From positions 278,399,229 through 278,463,228 of the forward strand of contig CM051459.1 of NCBI GenBank assembly GCA_028095005.1: a stretch of 64,000 nucleotides of DNA, in the 5' to 3' direction. Shown here piece after piece: positions 13,151 through 24,735 of the stretch (its first letter is position 1; each line of letters begins with the position of its first letter). The translations under genes and the position numbers were made by a program. Origin of the DNA: Rhynchospora pubera. Lineage: Eukaryota; Streptophyta; Magnoliopsida; Poales; Cyperaceae. The notes under the pieces were generated by a model. The model searched no databases. It was not told the DNA's origin and saw only the letters and a list, made by a program, of their open reading frames with translations.

Positions 13151-13526
13151 TATATATATATATATAATTAGAAAACTTAATCATATTTACAAAATATTCC
13201 ATTTCAAGTTTTCAACGCAGGAACGAAATAATCGCCGAAACGGACGGATTAAGTTTGACAGAAGCATTCCAAACCAAGCCGCCATGTGCTAACTGCTAAG
13301 GAGCTTCAAATGTACAACACATCAGCGCACACCAGAGTCTGAATGCATCCCTCCGCAACATCAAACACACAAACGGACACAACACATCCACATAATATGA
13401 CCAAACAAAAAACTACATACAAGTCACCAACACACTAAAAACCACAAACCATGTATTGGGTCTGCCTCCTCTGTGCCCAAGGAAAAAGGAAAAAATGACC
13501 AGTTAATCCTGGTGGATGGTGGCTGA

Positions 13527-13715
13527 TCCGGAAGGGGCCAGTATCCTCCACCAACATAGTGCCAACTTTTGGTGCGAATCGTTTGATCTAATCTTAACGG
13601 TTAAAATTTTTCAGATCTATCAATCTGGTATTATACACGGGACATTCATTAACCGTTGAGATTGGATCTAACGGTTCAGAACAAAAGTTGGATGTGATTC
13701 CGATCCAGAAGAGCC
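13527..13715. repeat. Foldback repeat
   Basis: The left arm runs from CTGATCCGGAAG through CCAACTTTTGGT to TCTTAACGGTTA. It is complementary to the right arm, which runs from TTAACCGTTGAGATTGGATC through ACAAAAGTTGGATG to CCGATCCAGAAG. Arms are about 80-90 bp. No clear target duplication was found, so its class is unknown. Confidence 0.65.
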
Positions 13716-13900
13716 GATTAAAATTTAATGTAAATAATTCTGATTTTTTGGTAAAAAAAAAAGTAAATTATATCGTGGTTTTGCTGATCTGGGTGAAACT
13801 TTATCAGGTGTCGTATAAACGTCACATCAATAATTAACTGATTCTGATTTGGAATTTTGGATGGTGCAAAAAAACTAGCATAAGTGATGTCAAGAGTTTA

Positions 13901-14290
13901 GCTACGGTGAGTCGCGACTCACGGACCCTCCGGTGAGTCGCGACCAATATTCCTAGATCTAGATCAAAATGACCGATCCAAACCGTCCAATATGATCTCC
14001 CCATTGAAATCTCCGTGCAAACCAAATTTTTTATTTTTTCGTAATTTTTAAGTATTTTTTTCGGATTTTTAAAAACTGTTATTTTTGAATGGTTCAGAAC
14101 CAATTAGATTAACGATTTTCTAAAATTTCAAAAAAATACTTAAAAATTTCGAAAAAATGAAAAATTTGGTCTACATGGAGATTTCAATAGGGAGATCATA
14201 TTGGACGGTTTGGATCGGTCATTTTGATCTAGATCTAGGAGTATTGGTCGCGACTCACCGGAGGGTCCGTGAGTCGCGACTCACCGTAGC
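13901..14290. mobile_element. Long-hairpin MITE with GTGAGTCGCGACTCAC ends
   Basis: A 390-bp foldback. The left end GCTACGGTGAGTCGCGACTC is mirrored exactly by the right end at 14271-14290, and the arms stay closely complementary to a loop near 14090. TA at 13899-13900 and 14291-14292 looks like a TA target duplication. Each terminal arm contains a smaller palindrome, GTGAGTCGCGACTCAC. The element ends about 660 bp upstream of the DUF4228 gene start, so it may lie in its promoter region. Apparent open frames of 68-89 codons across the arms are by-products of the inverted repeat. Confidence 0.85.
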
Positions 14291-14381
14291 TAATTTAAAC
14301 GAGGCTTTTCCAAAATCAGGAAGCAACACAACACTGTTTTATCTCCATTTAGGAGTAATTTAAACGAGGCTTTTCCAAAAT
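14291..14381 (+). repeat. 26-bp direct repeat at the edge of the hairpin element
   Basis: TAATTTAAACGAGGCTTTTC plus AAAAT-type continuation occurs at 14291-14316 and again at 14356-14381, a 65-base period. The first copy begins exactly at the TA next to the hairpin MITE, so the duplication may be linked to its insertion. Confidence 0.8.
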
Positions 14382-14951
14382 ACAACACCATGTTATGGTG
14401 CCCTTGAGTTGGCAAAATCTGATAATTTTTTTTTTCTTTTTTGGTAAACAGTTGGAAGGCAACTCAATCTTGACCTCGTCTTCTCATAATATTTATTTAT
14501 ACCGTCATTCCTCTTGGACTTTTGTTTTATTTATATTTTTAAGAAATGGTTACTTTTGGTAGCATCTCAATTTTTGTACCATTTCAATTTATTATAGACT
14601 AGTAGTGGATCTGGACAGAATGACTAGTTATAGTCTTCCTATATAGTTTTCCCACTTGGGTATTATAGCTTAATTTCAACGAGAATTTGGAACGCATAAA
14701 AAGGCTAATGACATGCCTTCTTTTATAACTAATTTACTAATATAAAAAAAATAATAGATAATCATTCTCCTCTCAGATTCCGTTCTCTTGTTCCCTTCAC
14801 CCCCATCCCCTCTCATTTTTGACTCTTCTACCCACTCAATCTCCTCTTTACCCCTTCCTTTATATTTCCCTCCCTTTTTCCTAGTTTTCCCCTACCACCT
14901 CCACATACTGCCAACAGAAGCACAGAATTAGAACTCCACACAATTGTGACA
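14382..14951 (+). promoter_or_regulatory. Upstream region of the DUF4228 gene
   Basis: AT-rich sequence followed by a C/T-rich leader at about 14760-14900, typical of a plant 5' UTR. No single TATA box stands out. Candidates are the AT-rich stretch near 14735-14750 and GCATAAAAAG near 14694. Confidence 0.4.
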
Positions 14952-17900
14952 ATGGGAAATAGCATAGGTGGCAAGAAACGCACAGCCAAGGTGATGAAGG
15001 TAGATGGGACCGCCTTTCGTCTAAAGCCTCCGGTCCAAGTGGCCGACGTGCTTCGGGACCATCCAGGTTTTACCATACTTGACGCCGAGCAGGTGAAACA
15101 ACTAGGTGTTCGGGCCAACCCGCTCGGCAACGACATAGCTTTAAAAGCCGGGAAGCTCTACTTTCTTGTGGAGCTTCCCAAACTTCCGAACAAGCGCACC
15201 CCGAGACGTGCCTGGTCTGGAACGCTCCAAGTTGGAGCGAAGGAGCGGCTTGAGAGCTTGATGCTCACACGCCGCTCCACATCTGATTTGTCATTGGGGA
15301 TGACATCCTCGGTGGATGAGGAATCGGATGGGACCGTTAGACTCACGATGAAGCTGCCAAAGAAAGAGGTTGCCAGGCTCATGGAGGAGAGTAAGGATCC
15401 TCGGGAGGCAGCACAGAAGATCATGGAGCTTTGTAAGACAACCGGTACTCCTGTTGGGACACCGATGATGACACCGACGAGGTCTCCACTGAGGTCGCCT
15501 TTGTTGACTCCAGCAATGACCCCGAGGAGGTCGCCATTAAGGTCCGCATTGGTGACACCCGTTAAGACGCCGATGAGAACACCAGAGAGGTGGCCGTCAT
15601 TTACGAGAACGCCGGAGCTTCGTATGCCTCGTACACCAGATGCAAAGGCTGATGGGAAAGAGGTATGCTTCATCCAAATTTTTTAAAATTTTTCCTATTT
15701 TTCTTCATTAATTTGGTTCATGGTATAACTTAAACAACAATGATTTTTAATTTCTAAAAATTTGTTAGTATATATTTAATGTGCTGGACGAGCAAAGACG
15801 CTTCCATAGGTAGAAATTTAATGAGCAACATGAAGAGAGTCCTTTACAAAATGGCTATTTTAACTCTTTCCCATTCTGTTAGTTGTTGTCTGCAGAAAGC
15901 TATTCAAACAAAAATATATATGTGCGTGTAAAATGATGTAAACTGGTTGAAAAGTAAAATGGTTTCACTCATATAGGCATTTGGATAGGCCAGCAAATCA
16001 CTAATACTGTTCAAGATAAGATAGGGATAGAATGTGTCAGTTAATTACTAGATGGGTGACGTGTTGGTGGAACCAGAGGGAAAAATAAAATCTGAAAACT
16101 GAGACGGTGAAGAACTAGGCCTTAAAGACATTCGGCCCGTAAATTTGTAATACCGATCTTACACTCCTCTAAATATTGTGATGAAAAAAGGTCATAACAG
16201 TATATAATTTTCACAAAACCAACCACAAAATTTGAGGGAAGTACGCAGTTTATTATTTATCTTTGGTATTTTAAATATAGAGTTTGATCCCTATTTAAAG
16301 CTCCTCGAAAAAAAAAGGTAAATTTTGAACGGAAACTTTGAATAACCTAGGTTAATTGTTTATCATGAATAATCACACTATGTGTTTGATTTATGATAAA
16401 ATGATCTTTTCCCCCGTTTTGGAAAATATCAAGGGATTAAATTAACTAGATTGCGAGGTATTCAATTATAAATTTCTGGACTGATTGCTCACTACAAAAT
16501 TCTACTCACGTAGATTTTTTATTTTATGTAAAATTCTTACAAAAAATCTGGAATTTTGACTTTGCTTTGTGTATTTTTTTTCAGTTATATATGTGTTCAG
16601 TTTGAAAGTAGGTTTTGCCTCGTGGTTTTACCATGTAGGTTTTTAACATAATGGATGTGTCAATACGAAAGTTACAATCAGTGGCGAGGCCAGCTAATTT
16701 TTAAGCATAGGCACACATGAATAGAAAATAATAAAATTAATATTAAATTTTAAAAAATCTAACAAACAATAATTTAAACAAAAACAATCATTTTTAATAT
16801 TATATAATTGTACTGTGCTTTTGGAGTCCAGAAGGGGTACATGCGCAGATTTCAGAAAAAATTACCTTGTGCTTTTGGAGTCCAGAAGGGGTACATGCGC
16901 AGAGGCCAGAGAACTGGGCTGAAAGACACGGCAACGGCTACTGAGCGCTGGAGCAAGTTGCAGGCAACGAGTGAGCGAGTAGAGAGGCGAAGTCGGAGAT
17001 GAATTGAGAGGCGAAGTTGGATCAACGAATCCTCCACGAATAGAAAAACCTAGGTCGCACCAGTCAACCCTTTACAAACTTTACTTCGCCTCTTTTCTGT
17101 TTAATTCTTTTTTGTGACTTTGTGATCCCAAGAGGAAGAGGTGAATGGACCAGTCAAATACAATTACATTTACACAAAATAAAAAATTGCAATTGGGGAG
17201 TGGGCCACGCACAAGTAAAAGCACAAATTGGGAATCAAGTGTGGGCACTGTATTTTTTTAAGTGTAGGCATCTACACAAAGATGTATATACGGGTCTATT
17301 GTTTCTGAAAAATAAGCCTGGGCAAGTGCCCAGCCTTGCCTACTACTGGCCTCGCCACTGGTTACAATAATGTTTCTTACTTTTGACAAGACCAATTCAA
17401 CTCTGTAAGTAGAAGTTTTAGTAAATGCTACAATGATTTTATTTGATGCATCAAAAGTACCTTTCGGTACTTACAGGTTCTAGAATGTCTAGTCAGATAT
17501 TCAAATTAGAAATTTACATGACACTACCCATCGTCAAAGTTCAACTCTGAGAATTTAACAATGTTCTTCAAGTAGTCTAGGTTGGCCATTTTTGTTGTCC
17601 AATATTTTTCTGTAATCAATAGTGTTTGCAACCTACCCTTCAGCCATCCATAACCAAACTGTATAGTTGCTGTTAACCAATTAGTTATTTCATTAGTATA
17701 TTCCTTTTATAGTAACAAATTAAATTGACGGTGCCAAATCAAAATGGTTGGTTATCTGATACAGGAGCTGATGTATACTAGAAACAGACTGCTTTTCACT
17801 TTCTAGAACTGGAACAGAATGTTACATATAACAAATGAAACTGGAAAAGCAACCAAAGAAAAAGGAAAATGTAGAAGTTTTCCAATTACACATTCATTTT

Positions 17901-18920
17901 GTGCCGAATGGTTTCTTTCCCAACTAGTCTACTTTTTTCAAAGAAAATGTTTTACAGATAAGGTTGTGTTAAATAATTTTATTTGTTCTTTTTCTTTTTA
18001 TGAACATTTGACTTTGTTTTAAGGAATATAGAGTGCATGTGACAAGTAGACCAAAGATTATTAGGTTAGTTGCATCAAGACAGCAAAATTGGTAGAAATA
18101 GTTACCTGATTATTGCATTTTGTAGAAAGATAAGTTAAGATATGTAACAACAACAGAATTCTCAGTTATTCCAAATGTCAAACTAGAACAACAACAGCCA
18201 TGTGCCTCTGTTTAAAATTTCTATCTTTGTTCAAATTTGACTTCCATTTGCGTATCTGTTTTCACTAATAATTGATGCCATGTGATATGAACTAATCAAA
18301 AGGCCTATTAAAAAATAGTTTTCCTATGCTTCTTAAAATAGTTTTCCTATGTTTCTTAAAAAAATCATATACTTCTGTTTGTATGATTATGTTGTTGTAC
18401 AGAGTCAAAGTTTTAATCACCACCCATGATGTATTATAAATACACAATAATTATTCATTTGCATGGCATAATTATGGATGAAAATATTTGTTGTTTATAA
18501 TTTTCATTTTCTTTGCCATTGCATCCCATTTTTTAATATAAAAATGGAATTTGGAGACATAGAATTCTAGAAACAGAGTATCACAATTAAATAATGCAAT
18601 CACAGAATTGAAGTGCATACGACGTGAAATAAATCCGAACATTTCTAATGTTTTTTTATCTGTGAAACTTGAATGGTTGTGAGTTAAATAATGGGTATTT
18701 ATTGTTTCCAGTATATCTGAGGCACATCATACATGCATATCTGACATAGATATCTTAAAATATTTTCAGTATGATATGCTGAATAATAAGCATAAGAACT
18801 CCATGAGTAAATTCTGTGAAGTAGTTGATACACAAATTAAGCTAATTTCTTTCTTTTCTTTTCTCCTTATTTCAGAAAAGGGCCAGGTTTGTGGCATTGC
18901 CAGATGAGATAATTTCATGA
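14952..18920 (+). CDS. DUF4228 (PADRE) domain protein, At1g66480-like; two exons
   Basis: Exon 1 is 14952-15662 (237 codons) and exon 2 is 18876-18920 (14 codons plus TGA), joined in phase 0 across a GT-AG intron of 3.2 kb. The product is about 251 residues. The start is the ATG giving MGNSIGGKK, a glycine-2 context suited to N-myristoylation and typical of this family. Residues 1-75 form the PADRE core (KVMKVDG, a hydrophobic strand, and LYFLVELPK). The C-terminal third (about residues 160-235) is basic and packed with TP and SP dipeptides, then ends in the short exon KRARFVALPDEIIS. The family is plant-specific and linked to stress and pathogen responses; biochemical function is not known. 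The large intron carries a hAT element. An antisense open frame of 171 codons at 15158-15673 is a shadow of this exon. Confidence 0.88.
16679..17360. mobile_element. Non-autonomous hAT transposon in the intron of the DUF4228 gene
   Basis: Terminal inverted repeats CAGTGGCGAGGCCAG (16679-16693) and CTGGCCTCGCCACTG (17346-17360) are perfect. They are flanked by a perfect 8-bp target duplication GTTACAAT (16671-16678 and 17361-17368), diagnostic of the hAT superfamily. The 682-bp element has no transposase. It contains a 35-bp direct repeat (16815-16849 and 16869-16903). Intact ends and target duplication suggest a fairly young insertion. Confidence 0.95.
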
Positions 18921-19686
18921 TAGTGAAGCCCCTCTGGGATTTTTTTGTTTAATTAGTTTATTAGAATAATGTCAACCCAGCTATTACACCCTGGTTCATC
19001 TTGCCTGATAGAGAGAGGTGCTAGAAGGAAAAGATTTACACATAGATGATCATGTCTGGCCTTCAAGGTCACGGCTGACGTGGCTTCTGCTTGGCGTAAA
19101 ATCAAGGATTCCTTATCTAGTTATCTTCTTTCTTTCTTTTTTTTTTTTTCTTTTTTTCTCTTGGTGTTTCATTAGATGATGATAGATAGCTCTCTCTTGT
19201 AAAATTCTCTCTCTGATTAGAAAAATTAGTGATATGGATATTTTGACTTTGATTTGTGAATATGCCATTTCTATTATTTTGGTCATTAATTCTGTATCTC
19301 TTGTGACTGGCATGGTGCTTGCAGTTATGTGATCATTTTTTCACAGGACTTATTACTTGATAAGAAATGATGAAGGAAAAGACAAAGCGACTCTCAATTC
19401 AAAAGACTGTTTTGCGTCCTCGTGACATGCTTCATTCCAGTATATATAGTTAAATGTTATATACTTATTCCTTACGTAAGTTTGTTAAAACTGTTATGCA
19501 CGTCCAATATGTAATACAAACAATCAGAATCTTTCTGTCACAGATGAAAAAGGCGATCAGTTTGTTTTTTCACAAATGAATAATGCCACAAGAGTGCTGA
19601 CATTGAAACCTTTTTGAGCAAAACAGATGAATAATGGAATAAGAGTGATAGTTAGAAAAACAATAAAACTATGATTAAAAAAAAGG
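18921..19686. other. 3' UTR and downstream flank of the DUF4228 gene
   Basis: This follows the stop at 18918-18920. A T/C-rich low-complexity stretch runs from about 19126 to 19165. No other gene is recognised and the polyadenylation site could not be placed. Confidence 0.4.
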
Positions 19687-20096
19687 AGGGTTCTAGTATC
19701 ACCATTTTGATGCTCCAAATGCTCAAAAACTAACTTTTTATTACTTTTTTAGATGAAATTCAAACTTCGAATTCAACCCGTTGATCTTGATCAGTTTAAT
19801 GAGCAATGTGTTTTCATATAAATTTTAAAGTTCATTTGATTCTTAATCAAGGGGCCAAAATATGAATGTATTAGAATTAATATATCATAATTAAGTAGAT
19901 TCATTCATTATTCAATCTATTAATCAAATATCAAATAAACTTCAAAATTCACAAATCTTATATGAAAATGCACCGCTCGTTAAATAAAGCAGTATCAATG
20001 GTTTGAATTTGATGGTTGAACTTTAAATTTTAAAAAGAACAAAAAATGAGTTTTGAAGTATCTGGGGCACCAAAGCAGCGGACACTAGAACCTCTA
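19687..20096. mobile_element. Imperfect hairpin MITE with GGTTCTAGT ends
   Basis: The left end GGGTTCTAGTATC is inverted at the right end (GACACTAGAACC, about 20081-20092). Internally 'gagcaatgtgttttcatata' (19801-19820) pairs with 'tatatgaaaatgcaccgctc' (19959-19978). Arms are diverged. Similar arm fragments occur near 785-900, 50020-50240 and 52330-52440. No clear target duplication was seen. Confidence 0.7.
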
Positions 20097-21810
20097 GAGA
20101 AGCAACAAAAGAGATCGAATTTTTTTTCCCCCCTCAATAAACCGAACGAAAGTATAAAAAAAAAATGCAAGGATCATCTCTAAATGGTCAAGGTCCGTCA
20201 CATGGTTTCACTTCTTTGACCAGTGGAGTATTTTTTTTTTCTTTCAAGCATCAAAATCAACAAAATAATTTATTATATGAAACTTATATTTTTTTCATTA
20301 TTATATTAATATATTTTGCCCTGGAGACATTAAGTACGTCTTCTTTCTTACAAGGACTCATTTTCAAATCGAAACTTTTTCCTTAGACGAATAAAGTCCA
20401 CCTAAGTTCAGATGTACAAAACAAATCAATTTAAAATGCGTGTCAACCTTCTAATTTTTTTTTTCCTCACGGTAGCCCATCAAAATTTGCTATCAAATAG
20501 ACCTTGCCATGCATGTCAAATGAAATTCAGCCGAACAAACAACATAGTTCGGAGCATTAAAGAAAATAATTAAATAAGAAGTATAATTATTTTTCCCTTA
20601 ATTTTCCATAGTCACACGATGGCCGGCCAAGGTATCATGCCAAATGCTCATTAAGTTGTGTTAAGAAAAAAAAATCTTTGAAACCTTATGCGCTACACAT
20701 TTGGGATAGCTTGTTGGGTCATGATTCAATGAAGAAATTAATTTCCTTGGCACGATATTTGACTGCCAATATCACTTGGAATTGTTTTTTGTCGTTTTCT
20801 TATTGGGATTACCGAGACGGTTAGTTGGTACGGGTGGCGGCAGCTTCCTGCAACCGTTATCAGAATATTCAACATTTCCAAAATAACAAGCAACTACAAA
20901 TGATATGTAGTTGTGCATGTTATCTGATTATCATATTCGAATTATATATAAAAGATGACGGTTCAACATTGGGTTTGTTCATGCGATTACTTTTACCATT
21001 ATTTTTCAAGGGTTTGATTTGAATGACAGTTGTATTAATATTTTGAGTTCCATTTTATGTTTAGTTGCACCTGACAGGGTTGACACAGCATGTAAGAATA
21101 ATTGACCTGATATATATGTCACTATTCATTGACCGTGGTAGTTGTTGACTCGTTGTTGCCTTTGTTATGAGGTTTGTCAGAAGTTCATTCCAACATAAAT
21201 TTATTTTTTTAAAAAAAAATATATCATTTTTTTCGGCCTGATGCTCCTATTATAAATATATAATTAAAAAATAATTTAAGAATATTGCAGTAAAAATTTG
21301 TAGGTAATAGGTTCCTACCATTATCACTAATTCTTTTAGGGCGGTTCTGGTTTGTCTTGTACAGACCAGCAAAAGATCAAAGGTCAATTTTCCCATCTTC
21401 TGATAAGCATGTTACATTTTAAAATTGAAAGCCAGCACTTTATTAGATTGCGTAGTTATTTTAGTTTTTTTCTTTTAATAAGAAGAAGAATAGTTATTTT
21501 CAATATAGTTGTTGGTAGGTATTACCTATGTATAAACATGATGTGACACCAATATGCCTCGTTATTATTATTATTTTCTGAATTTGGGATGGGTCTACGA
21601 AACCAAAACATAATTCTTTTGAGTCGGTCGTTCGTTCCGTTGAGAAATTAATTGAAGTGCCACTGAATATTACACAAGTGACAATTCTGAAGCCCATAGA
21701 TACGGCCTAGGGATATGAAAATATAAACCCGTTAGGCCCGTAATACTGGGAATATGAACACAGCCTGTCCCATCTGAAAGCCGCTAAAATCTCTAATATA
21801 GAAGCAGCAC
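20097..21810. other. Intergenic, no gene recognised
   Basis: AT-rich with homopolymer runs; open frames are 65-73 codons and unconvincing. The host side of the following Mutator-like insertion ends in the target copy GAAGCAGCAC (21801-21810). Confidence 0.4.
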
Positions 21811-23613
21811 CGAAAAAATTAATACTATTCTTACTGTTCATATTAATTATGATAATAACAAAAATCGAAATTTTAATACTGGATCGTCATTCCAGTTGAC
21901 GAAAGCCCAGTACCCTTGGATCGTCATCCGGAACGACGATCCAAGCTTGGATCGTCGTTCCGGATGACGATGCATGCTCAACCCCTTCTCCACCGCTGAA
22001 TTTGCTTGTGATATAATGAGTGGGTTGGTTTTATAATGATTTACAACACTAACTGAGTGCTGTGAATCATATCACTATACTATACCATTTATTAATTGCG
22101 GTTTGCACTAAATTTTTTTTTTGTCTTTTTCTATTTAAAATTCTCTATATAAGCTCACTTGTCATAAGTTATTGTGCTCTAACTAATTGTTTCTCGTTAG
22201 TCTGAAATTGATAAACTTTGTCCTCATAAGTTTCTATTGGCAACATCACTTCTTCCTAGGTAATAATGTTAAAATAATTATTAAATTAATTGATTTGATT
22301 TGCTAATGGAGTTTGAATTTTGATATTTGAAGCAAATGGGTCTTAAACCAAGATGCGTCTCTTGCGGTGTTATTTTGGTCGGAGATGAGCGGACGAGCGA
22401 ACGACGACTGTTTTCTGCACTGATGTTTCAATATCATGGGAAAAATTCAAAGTTAAAAAATTAGAAGGAAATGAATATCATGTTAGGGGCCCCAAATTTT
22501 TTACAGATTTAATGGAGAGGAATGGAGGTTTTGATCTTGGAGGGTCGTGGTTGCGTCACCAGCCAGCAGTTCTATCTGGTTTTGAAAATCATCCCGCAGC
22601 TAAAAATGTTGTCCATCTCTGCTAAATGAAGTATTAATATATTTTTGTAATCGGTATCTTATTTATAATCTGTATTTGTGAAATAAGTTTATGTGACAGC
22701 CGTCACTTGTAATGTTTAGCTTATATTATTGAAATATGTTATTTTGTCCATATTCTTTTTTTTTATGATTTGTATTCACAATTAATTTACAAAAGAAATT
22801 CATAATATAAAAATACACACCATTAGAAGAACTAAATTTTATAACCATAATATAAATTAGCACACTCAATTAAAAAAAGAAAAAAGTACATTAAAAAAAT
22901 CATAATATAAATTAGCACACTCAATTAAAAAAGGAAGAAACTACCTAAAAGAAATCAACTTAGTTGCTATTTAAAACTTATTTTTTCAATATTTATTCTA
23001 TTTTTTCTACTAATTATCTATTTAAACTAATTAAAATAAATCAATAAAATAAATATGAAAAAAAATTACCTGTAGAAAGAGATGTGGGAGGTTGTCTATT
23101 TTTACAAATTTTCCTACAATTAAAAAAATATTCTATCAATTTTTTATTTACTTCCTCTAATTTATAATAGACTTATTCATCATTATAAAATGTACAAAAT
23201 AATTCTAAAAAATTTTTAAATTACATATTATAATTATTTATATTTATTCTGATTTTTTTGTAATTTTTTATTATTTTTTCAACATTTAATCTATTTTTTC
23301 AATTATTAACCTAATTAAACTAATTAAAGTAAATAAATAAAATAAATATGAAAAATAACAAAAAAAAACATACCTAGAGCGCTTCTCTGGCTCGCGCGAG
23401 AGAGAGAAAGAGAGAGGAGTGGGGATGGGTGGGGGGTCGTTGTCGCTTATATAGGGGAGGGACTATTGCATCGTCATCCTAGACGACGATCCAAGGGTAT
23501 TGGGCTTTCGTCAACTGGAATGACGATCCAGCAACGTTAGTATTAAAATTTCGATTTTTTTTTATTATTATCATAATTAATATGAACAGTAAGGCTAGTA
23601 TTAATCTTTTCCG
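21811..23613. mobile_element. Non-autonomous Mutator-like element (MULE)
   Basis: Long inverted termini of about 150 bp (21811 to about 21960, and about 23470-23613) are clearly the same sequence, from TTAATACT at the tips to the GATCGTC-rich inner part. A 10-bp target duplication, GAAGCAGCAC (21801-21810) versus GAAGCAACAC (23614-23623), has one mismatch. Long TIRs plus a 9-11 bp target duplication are the hallmarks of MULEs. The 1.5-kb interior has no transposase frame. The left terminus contains an extra 52-bp palindrome absent from the right one. A 35-bp-class direct repeat lies near 22848-22937. Confidence 0.88.
21920..21971. repeat. 52-bp perfect palindrome in the MULE left terminus
   Basis: The sequence reads identically on both strands, centred on AAGCTT at about 21943-21948. 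It is built from GGATCGTC and CCGGAACGACG-type units that also occur singly in both termini. Confidence 0.95.
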
Positions 23614-23635
23614 GAAGCAACACTCATCACTCATC

Positions 23636-24272
23636 TTTGTAATTCTAGTGAGTCCATCGATCATCTATTCCTTCACTGTAAGGAATCCGTTAACTTTTGG
23701 TCCTTTTTCAATATTAATAATGATAAGGGTCTGTTAGTTAATTTCCATTGTATTAGGGATTTTTGGACTTACTGGTCTAGCTTGAACAAATCTAATAAAG
23801 TTTTTTTAGGTTCTTTGTTTGCTATAAGCTGTTGGGTTATTTGGCATTTTAGAAATAATGTTGCTTTTAATGACACAAGGCCACCTAACTCGTCTGCTGT
23901 AGCCTTTCAAATCTTTAACTTGTTTTACAATTGGACAGGTAATCGTTTAGGTTTAGAGACTAGTTTTATGCAGCATGGACAGATCAATGCAGGGAGACCG
24001 CTTGGCAACTTAGTGACTCCAGGGCCTGGGGAAGACGGCCATCTCACTGAGGCTTCGGATTCTACTGCCAATTAGATGTTTAGACCTTAGCTTAGTGTTT
24101 TGGTTTATTATAGTTGCTGTGGATCTTGATTGTATGCTGTTTTGTTTGACTTAGCTTAGCTAGTTTTTCTTGTGGGATGTTGTAACCTGATTACACTCAG
24201 GTCTGTACCGACTTTTTTGTTTCAATATTGGGCCCCAGTTTTTTGGGTGCTTTATCTCAAAAAAAAAAAAAA
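23636..24272 (+). mobile_element. 5'-truncated L1-type LINE, 3' end with poly-A
   Basis: This holds the C-terminal end of a LINE ORF2 (DHLFLHC then FW, of the zf-RVT region, then CWVIWHFRNNVAFND) ending at a stop near 24075. A 3' UTR and a terminal A-run of about 16 bases (24258-24273) follow. A 17-bp target duplication, AACACTCATCACTCATC, sits at 23619-23635 and 24273-24289. This is a dead-on-arrival copy made by truncated target-primed reverse transcription. The left target copy overlaps the target duplication of the neighbouring MULE. Confidence 0.92.
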
Positions 24273-24439
24273 AACACTCATCACTCATCAGCCTGTCATG
24301 CGCTTCCTGCCTGATACTGAGATTTAATTAAAGCTTGCTTGGGTTTCTGCCATATGCATAATAAATGACAACCGTTGTTGGAAAAGAATATAAATTATAC
24401 CACTTTTGTGTTCCTCTTGTGATATGTTTTCCCATCTTT

Positions 24440-24735
24440 ACTTATAAAAGCACCCATAAAAAGTCGAACAATTTCACTTGAGGGGTGTAAGCAATTGTGA
24501 TATCAATTATGACCATTGATTTGTGTAATTTGATATGATGTGCGATCTAGATATTGATTTCAGACAAAAGGGGAAACCCTTTGACAGAAAAAAGTCAAGT
24601 GGTATTTAAACAATTTAATTTTCAAAAATATATCAGCCTATATCAGTCAAAATTCAACAAGATATTTTTATTGCCTAAACTTATTTTGTGTCTTTATTTG
24701 CTCACGAATTGGAGACATATTTTGCTAGTTTTTAG
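24440..24735 (+). repeat. Dispersed AT-rich repeat, copy 1 of 3
   Basis: It shares the ordered blocks 'ttataaaagcaccc', 'tgatatcaattat', 'tgatttgtgtaatttgatatg', 'gacagaaaaaagtcaa' and 'gatatttttattgcctaa' with 46640-46950 (same orientation) and, inverted, 60570-60930. The class is unknown; no coding capacity or clear TIR was found. Confidence 0.65.

Noticed and set aside
13834..14363. Two open frames of 68-89 codons with similar peptides on opposite strands
   Set aside because: They are the two arms of the hairpin MITE read in opposite directions, not genes.
15158..15673. 171-codon open frame antisense to exon 1 of the DUF4228 gene
   Set aside because: It mirrors the low-complexity TP/SP repeat of the real exon and has no family resemblance; the sense frame has a clear domain and splice structure.
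22700..23400. Possible captured gene fragment inside the MULE (Pack-MULE)
   Set aside because: The interior is AT-rich with no recognisable exon or domain; I cannot support gene capture from the sequence alone.
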